A stretch of 13,952 nucleotides of DNA from JAEHDI01 sp035455185. Its GTDB lineage: Bacteria > Acidobacteriota > Terriglobia > Bryobacterales > Bryobacteraceae. The translations under genes were made by a program, and so were the position numbers. The notes under the pieces were generated by a model that searched no databases, was not told the DNA's origin, and worked only from the letters and a program-made list of their open reading frames with translations. Where the stretch lies: contig DATIFQ010000136.1 of NCBI GenBank assembly GCA_035455185.1, positions 1 through 13,952 on the forward strand, in the 5' to 3' direction. Below are positions 1 through 6,970 of this stretch, piece after piece (position 1 is the first letter of the stretch; every line of letters starts with the position of its first letter).

Positions 1-258
1 GCCTGGACCGATCCATCAGAAACCGATGTCAACATCCGCTGGGCACGTGAATTCTGGACGGCGATGCAACCTTTCCTCGCGGATGCGGTGTACGTCAACT
101 ACCTCGGCGAGGTTGAGGAGGAACGCGTGCGGGCAGCCTACGGCCGGAAATATGACCGGCTGGCTTCCTTGAAAGCCAAATACGACCCGACAAACTTCTT
201 CCGCATGAACCAAAACATCAGGCCGGCCAGATCCGCGTCCGAGACGGCGGCCCACTGA
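1..258 (+). CDS. FAD-linked oxidase, C-terminal BBE domain (5' end missing)
   Basis: This is the last 85 codons of a gene that begins before the window; frame 1 is open from base 1 to a TGA at 256-258. The peptide has the hallmarks of the berberine-bridge-enzyme (BBE) C-terminal domain: a 'YVNYLG' segment, then 'AAYG..YDRL..LKAKYDPTNFFRMNQNI', the usual end of flavoprotein oxidases of the FAD_binding_4/BBE type. Such enzymes carry a (often bicovalently bound) FAD in an N-terminal domain that is not visible here, and oxidise sugars, alkaloids or other small alcohols and amines. The substrate cannot be read from this fragment. No terminator was seen before the next operon. Family assignment is firm; specificity is unknown. 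Confidence 0.9.
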   Translation, partial: AWTDPSETDVNIRWAREFWTAMQPFLADAVYVNYLGEVEEERVRAAYGRKYDRLASLKAKYDPTNFFRMNQNIRPARSASETAAH

Positions 259-304
259 ACCGGGAACCAGAGCTCTGATCGGACAAGTGGAACAGCCCGT
301 CCGC

Positions 305-337
305 TGTCATGACATTGTCTGGCCTACGTGTTATCCT
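305..337 (+). promoter_or_regulatory. Candidate promoter and palindromic operator of the toxin-antitoxin operon
   Basis: A perfect 10-base palindrome TGTCATGACA lies at 305-314. Its right half supplies a -35-like hexamer ATGACA (309-314, 5 of 6 to consensus), followed after 17 bases by TATCCT (332-337), itself preceded by TGT, giving an extended -10. The first gene starts 26 bases further down. A palindrome over the -35 is the expected place for a ribbon-helix-helix antitoxin to bind and repress its own operon, but binding is inferred only from position and symmetry. Confidence 0.45.
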
Positions 338-362
338 GATCGTGTGAGAGTAGGAAAGAGCC

Positions 363-653
363 ATGCCGGCTTCGGAAACCCGTAAGGAGAAACTTGATCT
401 GCGCCTGACTCCGTCTGCGAAGCGCACCCTTCAAGTTGCGTCCCAGGCTGCCGGCCGGTCAGTCAGCGAGTTCGTATTGGAAAGCGCGCTTGCTCGCGCC
501 GAGGAAACCTTGCCGGATCGCCGGCGTTTTGGTTTGAGCGCCGAGCAGTGGGCCGCTTTCCAAGCTCTCTTGGATGCTCCTCCTCCGCCCGCTCGGCGAC
601 TGGCCAGGCTCCTCCGTCAGCCGAGCGTCTTCGAGCGCGGCCCCAGGAAATGA
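363..653 (+). CDS. TacA-type (DUF1778) ribbon-helix-helix antitoxin
   Basis: This 96-residue protein is the antitoxin of a type II toxin-antitoxin pair. Residues 8-20 (KEKLDLRLTPSAK) form the DNA-contacting strand and the following turn. Residues about 20-50, including 'GRSVSEFVLESAL', make the two helices of a DUF1778 ribbon-helix-helix fold. The C-terminal part, with 'LSAEQWAAFQALLDAPP' at 58-75, is the segment that in TacA-like proteins wraps the acetyltransferase toxin and neutralises it. The ATG is preceded by AGGA (352-355) at 7 bases. Its TGA stop overlaps the toxin ATG (ATGA at 650-653), so the two are translationally coupled. The antitoxin probably represses its own promoter. The family is clear; activity in this organism is inferred. 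Confidence 0.9.
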   Translation: MPASETRKEKLDLRLTPSAKRTLQVASQAAGRSVSEFVLESALARAEETLPDRRRFGLSAEQWAAFQALLDAPPPPARRLARLLRQPSVFERGPRK

Positions 654-1147
654 CTCTTCGCATTGAGAAGCTTCAGCGCGGACACGTGCTGGAAGGCTTC
701 GACTGCGGGCGTGAAGCGCTCAACCGCTTTCTGATCCGCTACGCGCTCCAGAGCCAACAGGCCGGAGCGTCCCAGACGTATGTCGCGTTGGCGAATGCAG
801 AGGTCGCCGGTTATTACACGCTGGTGGTCGGTCAAGTCGAGTATGACGGCGCGCCGGAGCGTCTGAAGAGAGGTCTCGCCCGCCATCCCGTGCCGATTAT
901 GCTCTTGGCTCGTCTCGCGATTGCTATCGGCTGGCAGGGCAAGGGCCTTGGTTCCGGTCTCCTGAAAGATGCAATGCTTCGTACATTGCAGGCGGCCGAC
1001 ATCGCCGGCATCCGGGCTTTTGTGGTCCACGCGAAGGACGCCGAGGCGAAGTCGTTCTATGAACGCTACGACTTCACGGCGTCGCCGAGCGATCCGTACC
1101 ATCTATTTCGCCTACTCAAAGACATCCGCGCCGCGCTCCAGTTCTGA
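650..1147 (+). CDS. TacT-type GNAT acetyltransferase toxin
   Basis: This 165-residue protein is the toxin partner. Characterised members (TacT, AtaT, ItaT) acetylate the amino group of aminoacyl-tRNA and stop translation. The N-terminus 'FDCGREALNRFL' (17-28), the 'SQTYVAL' strand (41-47) and 'GYYTLV' (54-59) are typical of the family. The acetyl-CoA pyrophosphate loop is Q96-G-K-G-L-G101 in 'WQGKGLGSGLL'. The segment 'SFYERYDF' (135-142) carries the tyrosine (Y137) that aligns with the catalytic Tyr of TacT-like toxins. The start at 650 is chosen over an in-frame ATG at 548 because it overlaps the antitoxin stop and matches family length. All expected active-site features are present, so the toxin looks intact. 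It ends 44 bases from a convergent gene. Confidence 0.9.
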   Translation: MTLRIEKLQRGHVLEGFDCGREALNRFLIRYALQSQQAGASQTYVALANAEVAGYYTLVVGQVEYDGAPERLKRGLARHPVPIMLLARLAIAIGWQGKGLGSGLLKDAMLRTLQAADIAGIRAFVVHAKDAEAKSFYERYDFTASPSDPYHLFRLLKDIRAALQF

Positions 1148-1191
1148 TTCCAGTTTGTGGTTCAGCCGGAATGGAGGGATGGCGTCTTCTG

Positions 1192-2223
1192 TTAGCGTCT
1201 CCCTGGAACCTCAGCTTTGCCTGCTTCCGGTGACAACAGGGTGTCAGCCCACCCGGCGATGGTTTGGGCCACCTGTGCCTCTTCCCCTGTGTACATATGG
1301 TCGGCGTTCTGGATCATGACGGTGTTCACGCGACTGGGGCCGCTCGACTGACGCTGGATGCTGGACTTAAGCAATTCCAGGTCCTGCTGAGTTCCGACAT
1401 CCCCATTCGTGCCGAAGAAGGCGAGGAGCGGACAGCGGATACGCGTGACGGCCGGGTTTGGTGTCTGTACTCCGAAGAAATCTTTGAATTCCGGAGGCGC
1501 GTTGGCGATATCCAGAAACGTGGCCGCGCTGGTGAAGGACGGAAAGGAGCGTTTGGGATCGCGGACCAAGTCGTCCCCTTTCCCTTCAGCCATCAACCGA
1601 GTCGCTTCTGCAAGCTGTTCCGGGTCTGGCACCCTCGTGTCTGCCTGAACCGCTCCGGAGGCAAGAACCACCCCCGCTACGCGTCGGTCTTGCTTTTCAG
1701 CTTGGTATCTGCGAACCGCCGACCAGCCGGCACTGTGCCCTACCAGCACCACCTTCTTGAACCCTCGATCCTCGGCGAAGTCAATCCAGGCGGCGAGGTC
1801 TCGCACCTCCTCACTAGCCACACCCCAGTAACCACCGCCGCGGATCCGTTTCTCCCCTCGCCACGCGGCAACGTTGGCGAGGTCATGCATACGCGTATTC
1901 CCCGAGATGCACGCATAGCCGCGCTCCGCGAGTGCCCGGCCGATCCCCACGTATGTCGGGTAGTAGAAATTCACACCCCATCCGTGGATCCAGACGACCG
2001 CGATGGGCTTGGCTGATTCTTTCGGCGGTACAAAGATCGCGCCGCCATTGACGATATCGTCCTCGGACCGGACATAGACAAGTTCTTCGGGGAACCTTCC
2101 AGCCCTCTGGTTTTCGGGGCGCCGTGCGCACCCTTGCCAAAGCAGGAAGATTGTCGCCAGCGGAGGGAGCACCACGGCCATCGAGATAAGTCGACACCGC
2201 CCTGTCGAATCGTGTCGTTTCAC
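1192..2223 (-). CDS. Alpha/beta hydrolase with N-terminal membrane anchor or signal
   Basis: This is a 343-residue serine hydrolase of the alpha/beta fold. The oxyanion-hole strand 'WIHGWG' is at 78-83 and the nucleophile elbow is G162-H-S164-A-G166. The probable acid is D285 in 'FFGTNGDVG' and the probable general base is H319 in 'NADHMY'. Residues 13-31 are a hydrophobic stretch ending in 'LLWQGC'. C32 could be a lipid-attachment site, but Trp and Gln at -3 and -2 are poor lipobox residues, so an uncleaved anchor is equally possible. The start used is GTG at 2223, with AAGG only 3 bases upstream; an ATG at codon 15 (2181) is the alternative. Layout resembles esterases or peptidases of the DUF1749/S33-like groups, without a firm match. 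It is convergent with the toxin gene and divergent from the radical SAM gene. Substrate unknown. Confidence 0.85.
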   Translation of the reverse strand: MKRHDSTGRCRLISMAVVLPPLATIFLLWQGCARRPENQRAGRFPEELVYVRSEDDIVNGGAIFVPPKESAKPIAVVWIHGWGVNFYYPTYVGIGRALAERGYACISGNTRMHDLANVAAWRGEKRIRGGGYWGVASEEVRDLAAWIDFAEDRGFKKVVLVGHSAGWSAVRRYQAEKQDRRVAGVVLASGAVQADTRVPDPEQLAEATRLMAEGKGDDLVRDPKRSFPSFTSAATFLDIANAPPEFKDFFGVQTPNPAVTRIRCPLLAFFGTNGDVGTQQDLELLKSSIQRQSSGPSRVNTVMIQNADHMYTGEEAQVAQTIAGWADTLLSPEAGKAEVPGRR

Positions 2224-2390
2224 TAGCCTTCTGCCTCTCTGGGATTATTCTTCCTTGTTTCTTCAGGACCGTCCATGCTGCGAAGTATATCCGAACACAC
2301 GATCACAAGCGCATCCTGGCCTGTGTCGAAGATTAACGATCCTGCATCATTCTCTGCGTTTTCTGGCCCATCAATTGCACCCGGAACAGT

Positions 2391-3494
2391 ATGCACGGCA
2401 ATGGCTCGACTGGGAAAAACCGCCCCCGGCTGGTGTTCTGGGAACTCACAACTGGTTGTAATCTAAGGTGTGTTCACTGCCGCGCCAGCGCCACGGAGCT
2501 CATGTCTCCGGACGACCTCAACTACCAGGAATGCTGCGATATCGTAGACCAAATTGCGGAATATGCCCCACTGATCCTCGTCCTCAGCGGCGGTGAGCCG
2601 CTCTGGCGGCGCGATGTCTTCGATATTGCAAAGCGCGCGACCGGCAAGGGCATCCGCGTGGCGCTCGCCACCAACGGGACCCTGGTCGATGAGGCAATGG
2701 CCCAGCGCATCGAGGAATCCGGCATCCTCCGGGTGGCAATCAGCCTGGATGGCGCCGACCGGATCACTCACGACACCTTCCGAGGCCAGTCCGGTGCGTT
2801 CGACTCCGCCATCGCGGGTCTCAAGCACCTGAGCGCACTCGGCATCTCCACCCAGATCAACACGAGCGTCGCCCGCCACAATGTCCATCAGTTGCCCGAC
2901 ATTCTGAAACTCGCCCAGTCGCTCGGGGTCGACGCATTCCACATCTTCCTGCTTGTTCCCGTAGGATGCGGGCTGACCATCGCAGAGGAACAGTCGATCC
3001 GCGGCGAAGAATACGAGCAGATTCTCAACTGGTTCTATGACCGCTCCATCGACAGCGGTCTCGAACTCAAGGCGACCTGCGCCCCGCACTACTACCGGAT
3101 CATGCGGCAGCGGCGCGCCGAAGCCCGCCGCGCCGGGATGGCAGTCCCGGAGCTCGCCAGTCACGGCATGCACGCCGTCACGCGAGGGTGCCTTGCGGGG
3201 AGCGGTGTTTGCTTCATCTCCCACGAAGGCAAGGTGTACCCGTGCGGGTACCTGCCCGTCGAGGCGGGCAACCTTCGTCGGCAGCCCTTCCGGGAAGTCT
3301 GGGAGAGCGCTCAGGTGTTCCTCGATCTCCGTGATCCCGACCGCCTCGAGGGGAAATGCGGCATCTGCGAGTTCAAACAGGTGTGCCTCGGTTGCCGCGC
3401 CCGGGCGTTCGGAATGATGGGAGACTACCTGGCCGAAGAGCCTTTCTGCGTGTATCAACCCCGAGGCACGGAAGGACCAGAGCGGCACGTGTAG
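2391..3494 (+). CDS. Radical SAM/SPASM protein, AhbC/AhbD/NirJ-like (heme biosynthesis type)
   Basis: This 367-residue radical SAM enzyme carries the SAM-binding [4Fe-4S] motif C23-x3-C27-x2-C30, the 'GGEP' motif at 67-70 and 'ATNGT' at 93-97. The C-terminal SPASM-like domain has C267, C274 and C285 ('GCLAGSGVC', 'YPCGYLPV') and a C323-x2-C-x5-C-x2-C335 cluster, plus C353, enough for one or two auxiliary clusters. 'CAPHYYR' at 230-236 and the 'CLAGSGVCFISH' block recall the siroheme-pathway enzymes AhbC, AhbD and NirJ, which remodel side chains of didecarboxysiroheme or iron-coproporphyrin III. That substrate is inferred from motif memory, not from alignment. The start at 2391 places the cluster motif where the family has it; an in-frame TAA at 2334 limits extension. 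It lies 71 bases upstream of hoxE on the same strand and may be co-transcribed. A peptide-modifying SPASM enzyme is the alternative. Confidence 0.85.
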   Translation: MHGNGSTGKNRPRLVFWELTTGCNLRCVHCRASATELMSPDDLNYQECCDIVDQIAEYAPLILVLSGGEPLWRRDVFDIAKRATGKGIRVALATNGTLVDEAMAQRIEESGILRVAISLDGADRITHDTFRGQSGAFDSAIAGLKHLSALGISTQINTSVARHNVHQLPDILKLAQSLGVDAFHIFLLVPVGCGLTIAEEQSIRGEEYEQILNWFYDRSIDSGLELKATCAPHYYRIMRQRRAEARRAGMAVPELASHGMHAVTRGCLAGSGVCFISHEGKVYPCGYLPVEAGNLRRQPFREVWESAQVFLDLRDPDRLEGKCGICEFKQVCLGCRARAFGMMGDYLAEEPFCVYQPRGTEGPERHV

Positions 3495-3523
3495 CCCGGC
3501 TGACACGGAGCGGACCGGGGCTA
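3492..3523 (+). other. Imperfect inverted repeat between the radical SAM gene and hoxE
   Basis: TAGCCCGG at 3492-3499, which includes the TAG stop of the radical SAM gene, pairs with CCGGGGCTA at 3515-3523, giving 8 base pairs with one bulged G (3518) and a 15-base loop. No T-run follows (AAAGG comes next), so it is not a standard intrinsic terminator. It may stabilise or help process a shared transcript, or be chance in GC-rich DNA. Confidence 0.35.
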
Positions 3524-3565
3524 AAGGCGGACGGTTCGCCATATAACAGGTTTTAAGGTCTTATT

Positions 3566-4075
3566 ATGCCTTTATTGGCCGAGCGTTTCACGGCGCAAGC
3601 TGCCCCGCCCCGGGACAACCGGGAGAAGCTGCTGGAGCGGGCGATGTCCCGCCACCGGTATTCCGGGGATTCCCTGATTGAAGTTCTTCATACCGCGCAG
3701 GAGTTGTACGGCTTCCTGACGCCGGAGCTGCTGACGAAAATCGCCCGAAAGCTTCGTCTCCCGCCAAGCCGCGTACTTGGCGTTACCACTTTCTACCACT
3801 TCTTCTCGCTCGCACCCAAAGGTGAGCACTCTTTCATCGTGTGCACCGGAACGGCGTGCTATGTGGCCGGCGCGCAGGGGCTGTTGGAGACCCTCGAGCG
3901 GCGCTGCCACTGCAAGTCAGGCGGAACCAGCCCGGACGGTAAGGCCACCATCGCCGCGGCGCGCTGCATCGGGTCGTGCGGCTTAGCGCCGGCGGTGATC
4001 TACGACGGCAACATCATGGCCCGTGTGAAGCCGGACCAGCTCAACGCGGAGCTAGATCGGATCGGTGTCCAATGA
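3566..4075 (+). CDS. hoxE: HoxE, diaphorase [2Fe-2S] subunit of bidirectional [NiFe]-hydrogenase
   Basis: This 169-residue protein has the NuoE/24-kDa fold. An N-terminal helical part contains 'LIEVLHTAQELYGFLTPELL' (37-56) and 'GVTTFYHFFS' (72-81), followed by a thioredoxin-like domain with the [2Fe-2S] ligands C93 and C98 ('CTGTAC') and C134 and C138 ('CIGSC'). In group 3d hydrogenases HoxE joins HoxF and HoxU in the cytoplasmic NAD(P)-reactive module and passes electrons between them and possibly other carriers. The ATG has a modest AAGG at 3555-3558, spaced 7. A TATAAC at 3542-3547 could be a -10, but no acceptable -35 was found, so transcription may come from further upstream. Its stop overlaps the next start (ATGA, 4072-4075). 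NuoE of complex I is the alternative, excluded by the adjoining HoxU, HoxY and HoxH. Confidence 0.93.
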   Translation: MPLLAERFTAQAAPPRDNREKLLERAMSRHRYSGDSLIEVLHTAQELYGFLTPELLTKIARKLRLPPSRVLGVTTFYHFFSLAPKGEHSFIVCTGTACYVAGAQGLLETLERRCHCKSGGTSPDGKATIAAARCIGSCGLAPAVIYDGNIMARVKPDQLNAELDRIGVQ

Positions 4076-5727
4076 CAGTCGAAGAACTGGAGCAAAAACA
4101 AGCTGACGAACAGGAGCGCCAGCGCGGGCTCGAAAATCGCATTTACTGCTGCACCGCCGCCGGCTGCGTCTCCTCCGGTGCGGACCGGCTGAAACAGGCG
4201 CTCACGGACGAAGTAAAAGCGCAGGGGCTCGACGGCAAGGTCGAAGTCTGCGGCACCGGCTGCATGGGACTCTGCAGCCGCGGACCGCTGGTTCGCTCAT
4301 CCAAGGACGACGCCCTCTACGGAAACATCGAGCCGGCCGAAGCCGCCGCGCTTGTGCGGGGCGCTGCCGAGGATCAAGAGAAGCTGGCACCCTTCCGCAT
4401 CGACACCACCGCGCCATTCTTCGCGAAGCAGGAGAAGATCGTCCTCGCCAACAGCGGCTTCGTAGACCCCGAGAAACTGCCCGACTATATTGCAGCCGGC
4501 GGCTACGGAGCGCTCGCTCGTGCCATCACCGAGATGAGTCCCCAGGAGGTCCTCGAAGAGATCAAGGCCTCCGGACTTCGCGGCCGTGGCGGCGCCGGCT
4601 ACCCAACCGGCCTGAAGTGGGAACTCGTTGCACGGCAGCCCGCCCAGCCCAAGTACGTTGTCTGCAACGCGGATGAGGGTGACCCGGGCGCGTTCATGGA
4701 CCGCAGCGTTCTCGAAGGCGATCCCCATCGTGTGCTCGAAGGAATGGCCATCGCGGGCTACGCGACCGGCGCACAGCAGGGTTACATCTACGTTCGCGGC
4801 GAGTACGGGCTCGCCATCCTGCGGCTTCAGGCCGCCATCAAGCAAGCCGAGCGCGAGAAACTCCTCGGCAACCGTGTGCTCGAAACCGGCTTCCAATTCC
4901 GCGTCGACATCCGCATTGGCGCGGGCGCCTTCGTCTGCGGCGAGGAGACTGCGCTGATCGCCTCGATCGAAGGCAAGCGTGGCCAGCCGAGGCAGAGGCC
5001 GCCCTATCCGCCGGAGTCGGGCCTGTGGGGCAATCCCACGCTGATCAACAACGTCGAGACCTTCGGCAACGTGCCCGCGATCATCACCAAAGGTTCCGCC
5101 TGGTTTTCCGCGATCGGCACCCCTGCCAGCAAGGGAACCAAGGTCTTTGCGCTCGCTGGAAAGATCAACAACACCGGCCTGATCGAGGTGCCGATGGGCA
5201 CCACCCTGCGCACAATCCTCTTCGATATCGGCGGCGGCGTTCCGGAGGGCGGCGAGTTCAAGGCCGCGCAGACCGGCGGTCCGTCCGGCGGCTGCATCCC
5301 GGCTGAGTTCCTCGACACGCCGGTCGACTACGAGTCGCTGGCAAAGATCGGCTCCATCATGGGATCGGGCGGCTTGATCGTGATGGACGACACCTCCTGC
5401 CTGGTCGACGTCGCCCGCTTCTTTATGGAGTTTTGCGCCGATGAGTCCTGCGGCAAGTGCATTCCCTGCCGGGCGGGCACGGTCCAGATGCACGACATTC
5501 TCCACCGCATCACCCGCGGCGACTGCCACGAAAAGGATCTCAAGATTCTGGAGGAACTGGCGAAGCTGCTTAGGGAAGCCAGCCTCTGCGGCCTCGGCCA
5601 GACGGCCCCCAACCCGGTCATGAGCACACTCCGGTTCTTCCGCGAGGAATACGAAGCCCACATCCGCGACCACAAATGCCCCGCTGGCCACTGCTCGTTC
5701 GACGGCAAGGACGGAGGTGGACGGTGA
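4072..5727 (+). CDS. hoxF: HoxF, FMN- and NAD(P)H-binding diaphorase subunit
   Basis: This 551-residue protein is the catalytic diaphorase subunit that exchanges electrons with NAD(P). Residues 22-100 form a thioredoxin-like [2Fe-2S] domain ('CCTAAGC' at 26-32, C60, C64, C68), absent from plain NuoF but normal in HoxF. The NuoF core follows: glycine-rich FMN/NADH loop 'GLRGRGGAGYPTG' (168-180), 'CNADEGDPGAFMDR' (198-211), an SLBB-like stretch around 355-410, and the [4Fe-4S] ligands C460-x2-C463-x2-C466 and C506. The start at 4072, rather than an in-frame ATG at 3976 inside hoxE, gives an ATGA overlap and the right domain start. The protein ends shortly after 'HKCPAGHC' (535-541). In some related HndC/NuoF-like proteins a 'CPAGVC'-type motif begins a 2x[4Fe-4S] ferredoxin extension, here missing. 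Its TGA overlaps the hoxU GTG. Confidence 0.93.
   Translation: MTVEELEQKQADEQERQRGLENRIYCCTAAGCVSSGADRLKQALTDEVKAQGLDGKVEVCGTGCMGLCSRGPLVRSSKDDALYGNIEPAEAAALVRGAAEDQEKLAPFRIDTTAPFFAKQEKIVLANSGFVDPEKLPDYIAAGGYGALARAITEMSPQEVLEEIKASGLRGRGGAGYPTGLKWELVARQPAQPKYVVCNADEGDPGAFMDRSVLEGDPHRVLEGMAIAGYATGAQQGYIYVRGEYGLAILRLQAAIKQAEREKLLGNRVLETGFQFRVDIRIGAGAFVCGEETALIASIEGKRGQPRQRPPYPPESGLWGNPTLINNVETFGNVPAIITKGSAWFSAIGTPASKGTKVFALAGKINNTGLIEVPMGTTLRTILFDIGGGVPEGGEFKAAQTGGPSGGCIPAEFLDTPVDYESLAKIGSIMGSGGLIVMDDTSCLVDVARFFMEFCADESCGKCIPCRAGTVQMHDILHRITRGDCHEKDLKILEELAKLLREASLCGLGQTAPNPVMSTLRFFREEYEAHIRDHKCPAGHCSFDGKDGGGR
5713..5717 (+). promoter_or_regulatory. Ribosome binding site that fixes the GTG start of hoxU
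   Basis: GGAGG sits 6 bases before GTG at 5724, which overlaps the hoxF TGA (GTGA, 5724-5727). The only upstream in-frame ATG (5676) lies deep within hoxF and would add 16 residues (reading PRWPLLVRRQ) that do not belong to the ferredoxin fold. Confidence 0.7.
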
Positions 5728-6440
5728 GCGTCAAGACACTGCAAATTGACGGGAAGATGGTGACCGGCCTGGCCGGCCAGACCATCTTCAGCGCTGCCTG
5801 GGACAACGGGATCCAGATCCCGCGCCTCTGCCATGTCGGCGGTCTGACCGACGTCGGCGCCTGCCGTCTCTGCCTAGTGGAAATCGAAGGCCAGCGGAAG
5901 TTGCAGGCGGCCTGCATGACCCCCATCGAGGAAGGCATGTCGGTGCGCACCGACAACGACCGGCTCCGCGCGCACCGGAAACTGATCGTCGAACTCCTGT
6001 TCGCCGAGCGCAATCACGTCTGTTCGGTGTGTGTGATGAACGGCAATTGCGAGCTTCAGGAGTTGGCTGCCAGCCTCGGAATCGACCACATCCGGCTGCG
6101 CTACCAGTTCCCGGCCCTTTCAGTCGATACGAGCCACGAACGTTTCGGGATTGACCACAACCGATGTGTCCTCTGCACGCGCTGCGTTCGCATCTGCGAC
6201 GAGGTGGAAGGGGCGCACACCTGGGACGTCTCGGGGCGCGGAACCCATTCGCAGATCATCTCCGACCTCGGCCAGCCGTGGGGCGATTCCGACACCTGCA
6301 CGAGCTGCGGCAAGTGCGTGCAGGTCTGCCCGACCGGCGCGCTCTTCGAGAAGGGAAAGACGGTCAGCGAGATGCGCAAGAGCCGCACCTTCCTCAAGTA
6401 CATCGTGACCGCCCGTGAGAAAGGGGAGTGGATCAAATGA
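5724..6440 (+). CDS. hoxU: HoxU, Fe-S relay subunit of the diaphorase module
   Basis: This 238-residue protein matches the N-terminal Fe-S part of NuoG, the normal size of HoxU, and wires the HoxF flavin to the hydrogenase subunits. A plant-type [2Fe-2S] ferredoxin domain has C36, C47, C50 and C64. The His-Cys cluster region follows with H98, C100, C103 and C109 ('NHVCSVCVMNGNC'). Two ferredoxin-type [4Fe-4S] sets close it: C148-x2-C151-x2-C154-x3-C158 and C192-x2-C195-x2-C198-x3-C202. All ligands for four clusters are intact. Translation starts at GTG 5724 with a strong GGAGG and a 4-base overlap with hoxF. Its TGA overlaps the hoxY ATG. A NuoG-derived formate dehydrogenase subunit is unlikely because no molybdopterin domain follows. 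Confidence 0.93.
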   Translation: MSVKTLQIDGKMVTGLAGQTIFSAAWDNGIQIPRLCHVGGLTDVGACRLCLVEIEGQRKLQAACMTPIEEGMSVRTDNDRLRAHRKLIVELLFAERNHVCSVCVMNGNCELQELAASLGIDHIRLRYQFPALSVDTSHERFGIDHNRCVLCTRCVRICDEVEGAHTWDVSGRGTHSQIISDLGQPWGDSDTCTSCGKCVQVCPTGALFEKGKTVSEMRKSRTFLKYIVTAREKGEWIK

Positions 6441-6970
6441 AGGACAAACCTCGTCTGGCGACCGTCTGGCTTGGGGGTTGTTCCGGCTGCCACATGTCGT
6501 TTCTGGACCTCGACGAACGGCTTGCGGAGCTGGCCGGCCGGGTCGAGTTCCTCGCGTCGCCGCTGACCGATTTCAAGGAGTTTCAGGATGCGGACATCAC
6601 CCTCGTCGAGGGCTCGGTAGCCAATGTCGAGCACCTGGAGCAGATCCGCGAAATCCGCAAGCGTACAAAGATCCTCGTTTCCTTCGGCGACTGCGCCGTC
6701 ACCGGCACCGTAACCGCCATGCGTAACGCCTTCCCCGTCGAAGAAGTGATCGACCGAAGTTACGTGGAGAACGCCGCCGTGGTGATCGGACGGCCGGGTG
6801 GCGGCGATGTCGTCCCGGCTCTGCTCGACCGCGTGCGGCCCGTCCACGAAGTCGTTGAAGTGGACTACTTCCTCCAGGGCTGTCCGCCGTCCGCCGACGA
6901 TATCTACGGCTTCGTGATGGATCTGCTCAACGGACGAACGCCCCGCACCGACGGTAGGAGGTTTGGATAA
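6437..6970 (+). CDS. hoxY: HoxY, small subunit of group 3d [NiFe]-hydrogenase
   Basis: This 177-residue protein is the small hydrogenase subunit, holding one proximal [4Fe-4S] cluster between HoxU and the Ni-Fe site. The expected ligands are C15 and C18 ('GGCSGCHMS'), C86 ('FGDCAVTG') and C149 ('LQGCPPS'). It lacks the C-terminal medial and distal cluster domain and the twin-arginine signal of membrane-bound uptake hydrogenases, as expected for a cytoplasmic group 3d enzyme. ATG 6437 is preferred over an in-frame GTG at 6428 because it overlaps the hoxU TGA (ATGA) and has GGGGAG (6423-6428) at a suitable distance. The TAA stop at 6968-6970 directly abuts the hoxH ATG. Confidence 0.94.
   Translation: MKDKPRLATVWLGGCSGCHMSFLDLDERLAELAGRVEFLASPLTDFKEFQDADITLVEGSVANVEHLEQIREIRKRTKILVSFGDCAVTGTVTAMRNAFPVEEVIDRSYVENAAVVIGRPGGGDVVPALLDRVRPVHEVVEVDYFLQGCPPSADDIYGFVMDLLNGRTPRTDGRRFG

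Noticed and set aside
1148..1191. ATTCC/GGAAT repeat between the convergent toxin and hydrolase genes as a shared terminator
   Set aside because: The stem is only 5 base pairs with a long loop and no T-run on either strand.
1264..2016. A 250-codon open frame on the plus strand opposite the alpha/beta hydrolase
   Set aside because: The minus strand has the intact GHSAG elbow and the acid and base residues; the plus frame shows none.
2463..3542. A 359-codon open frame on the minus strand opposite the radical SAM gene
   Set aside because: The plus strand encodes all cluster motifs of a radical SAM/SPASM enzyme; the minus frame has no features of a real protein.
4297..5691. A 464-codon open frame on the minus strand opposite hoxF
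   Set aside because: Same explanation: it shadows a well-supported gene, is low-complexity, Ala/Gly/Asp/Glu-rich, and matches no family.
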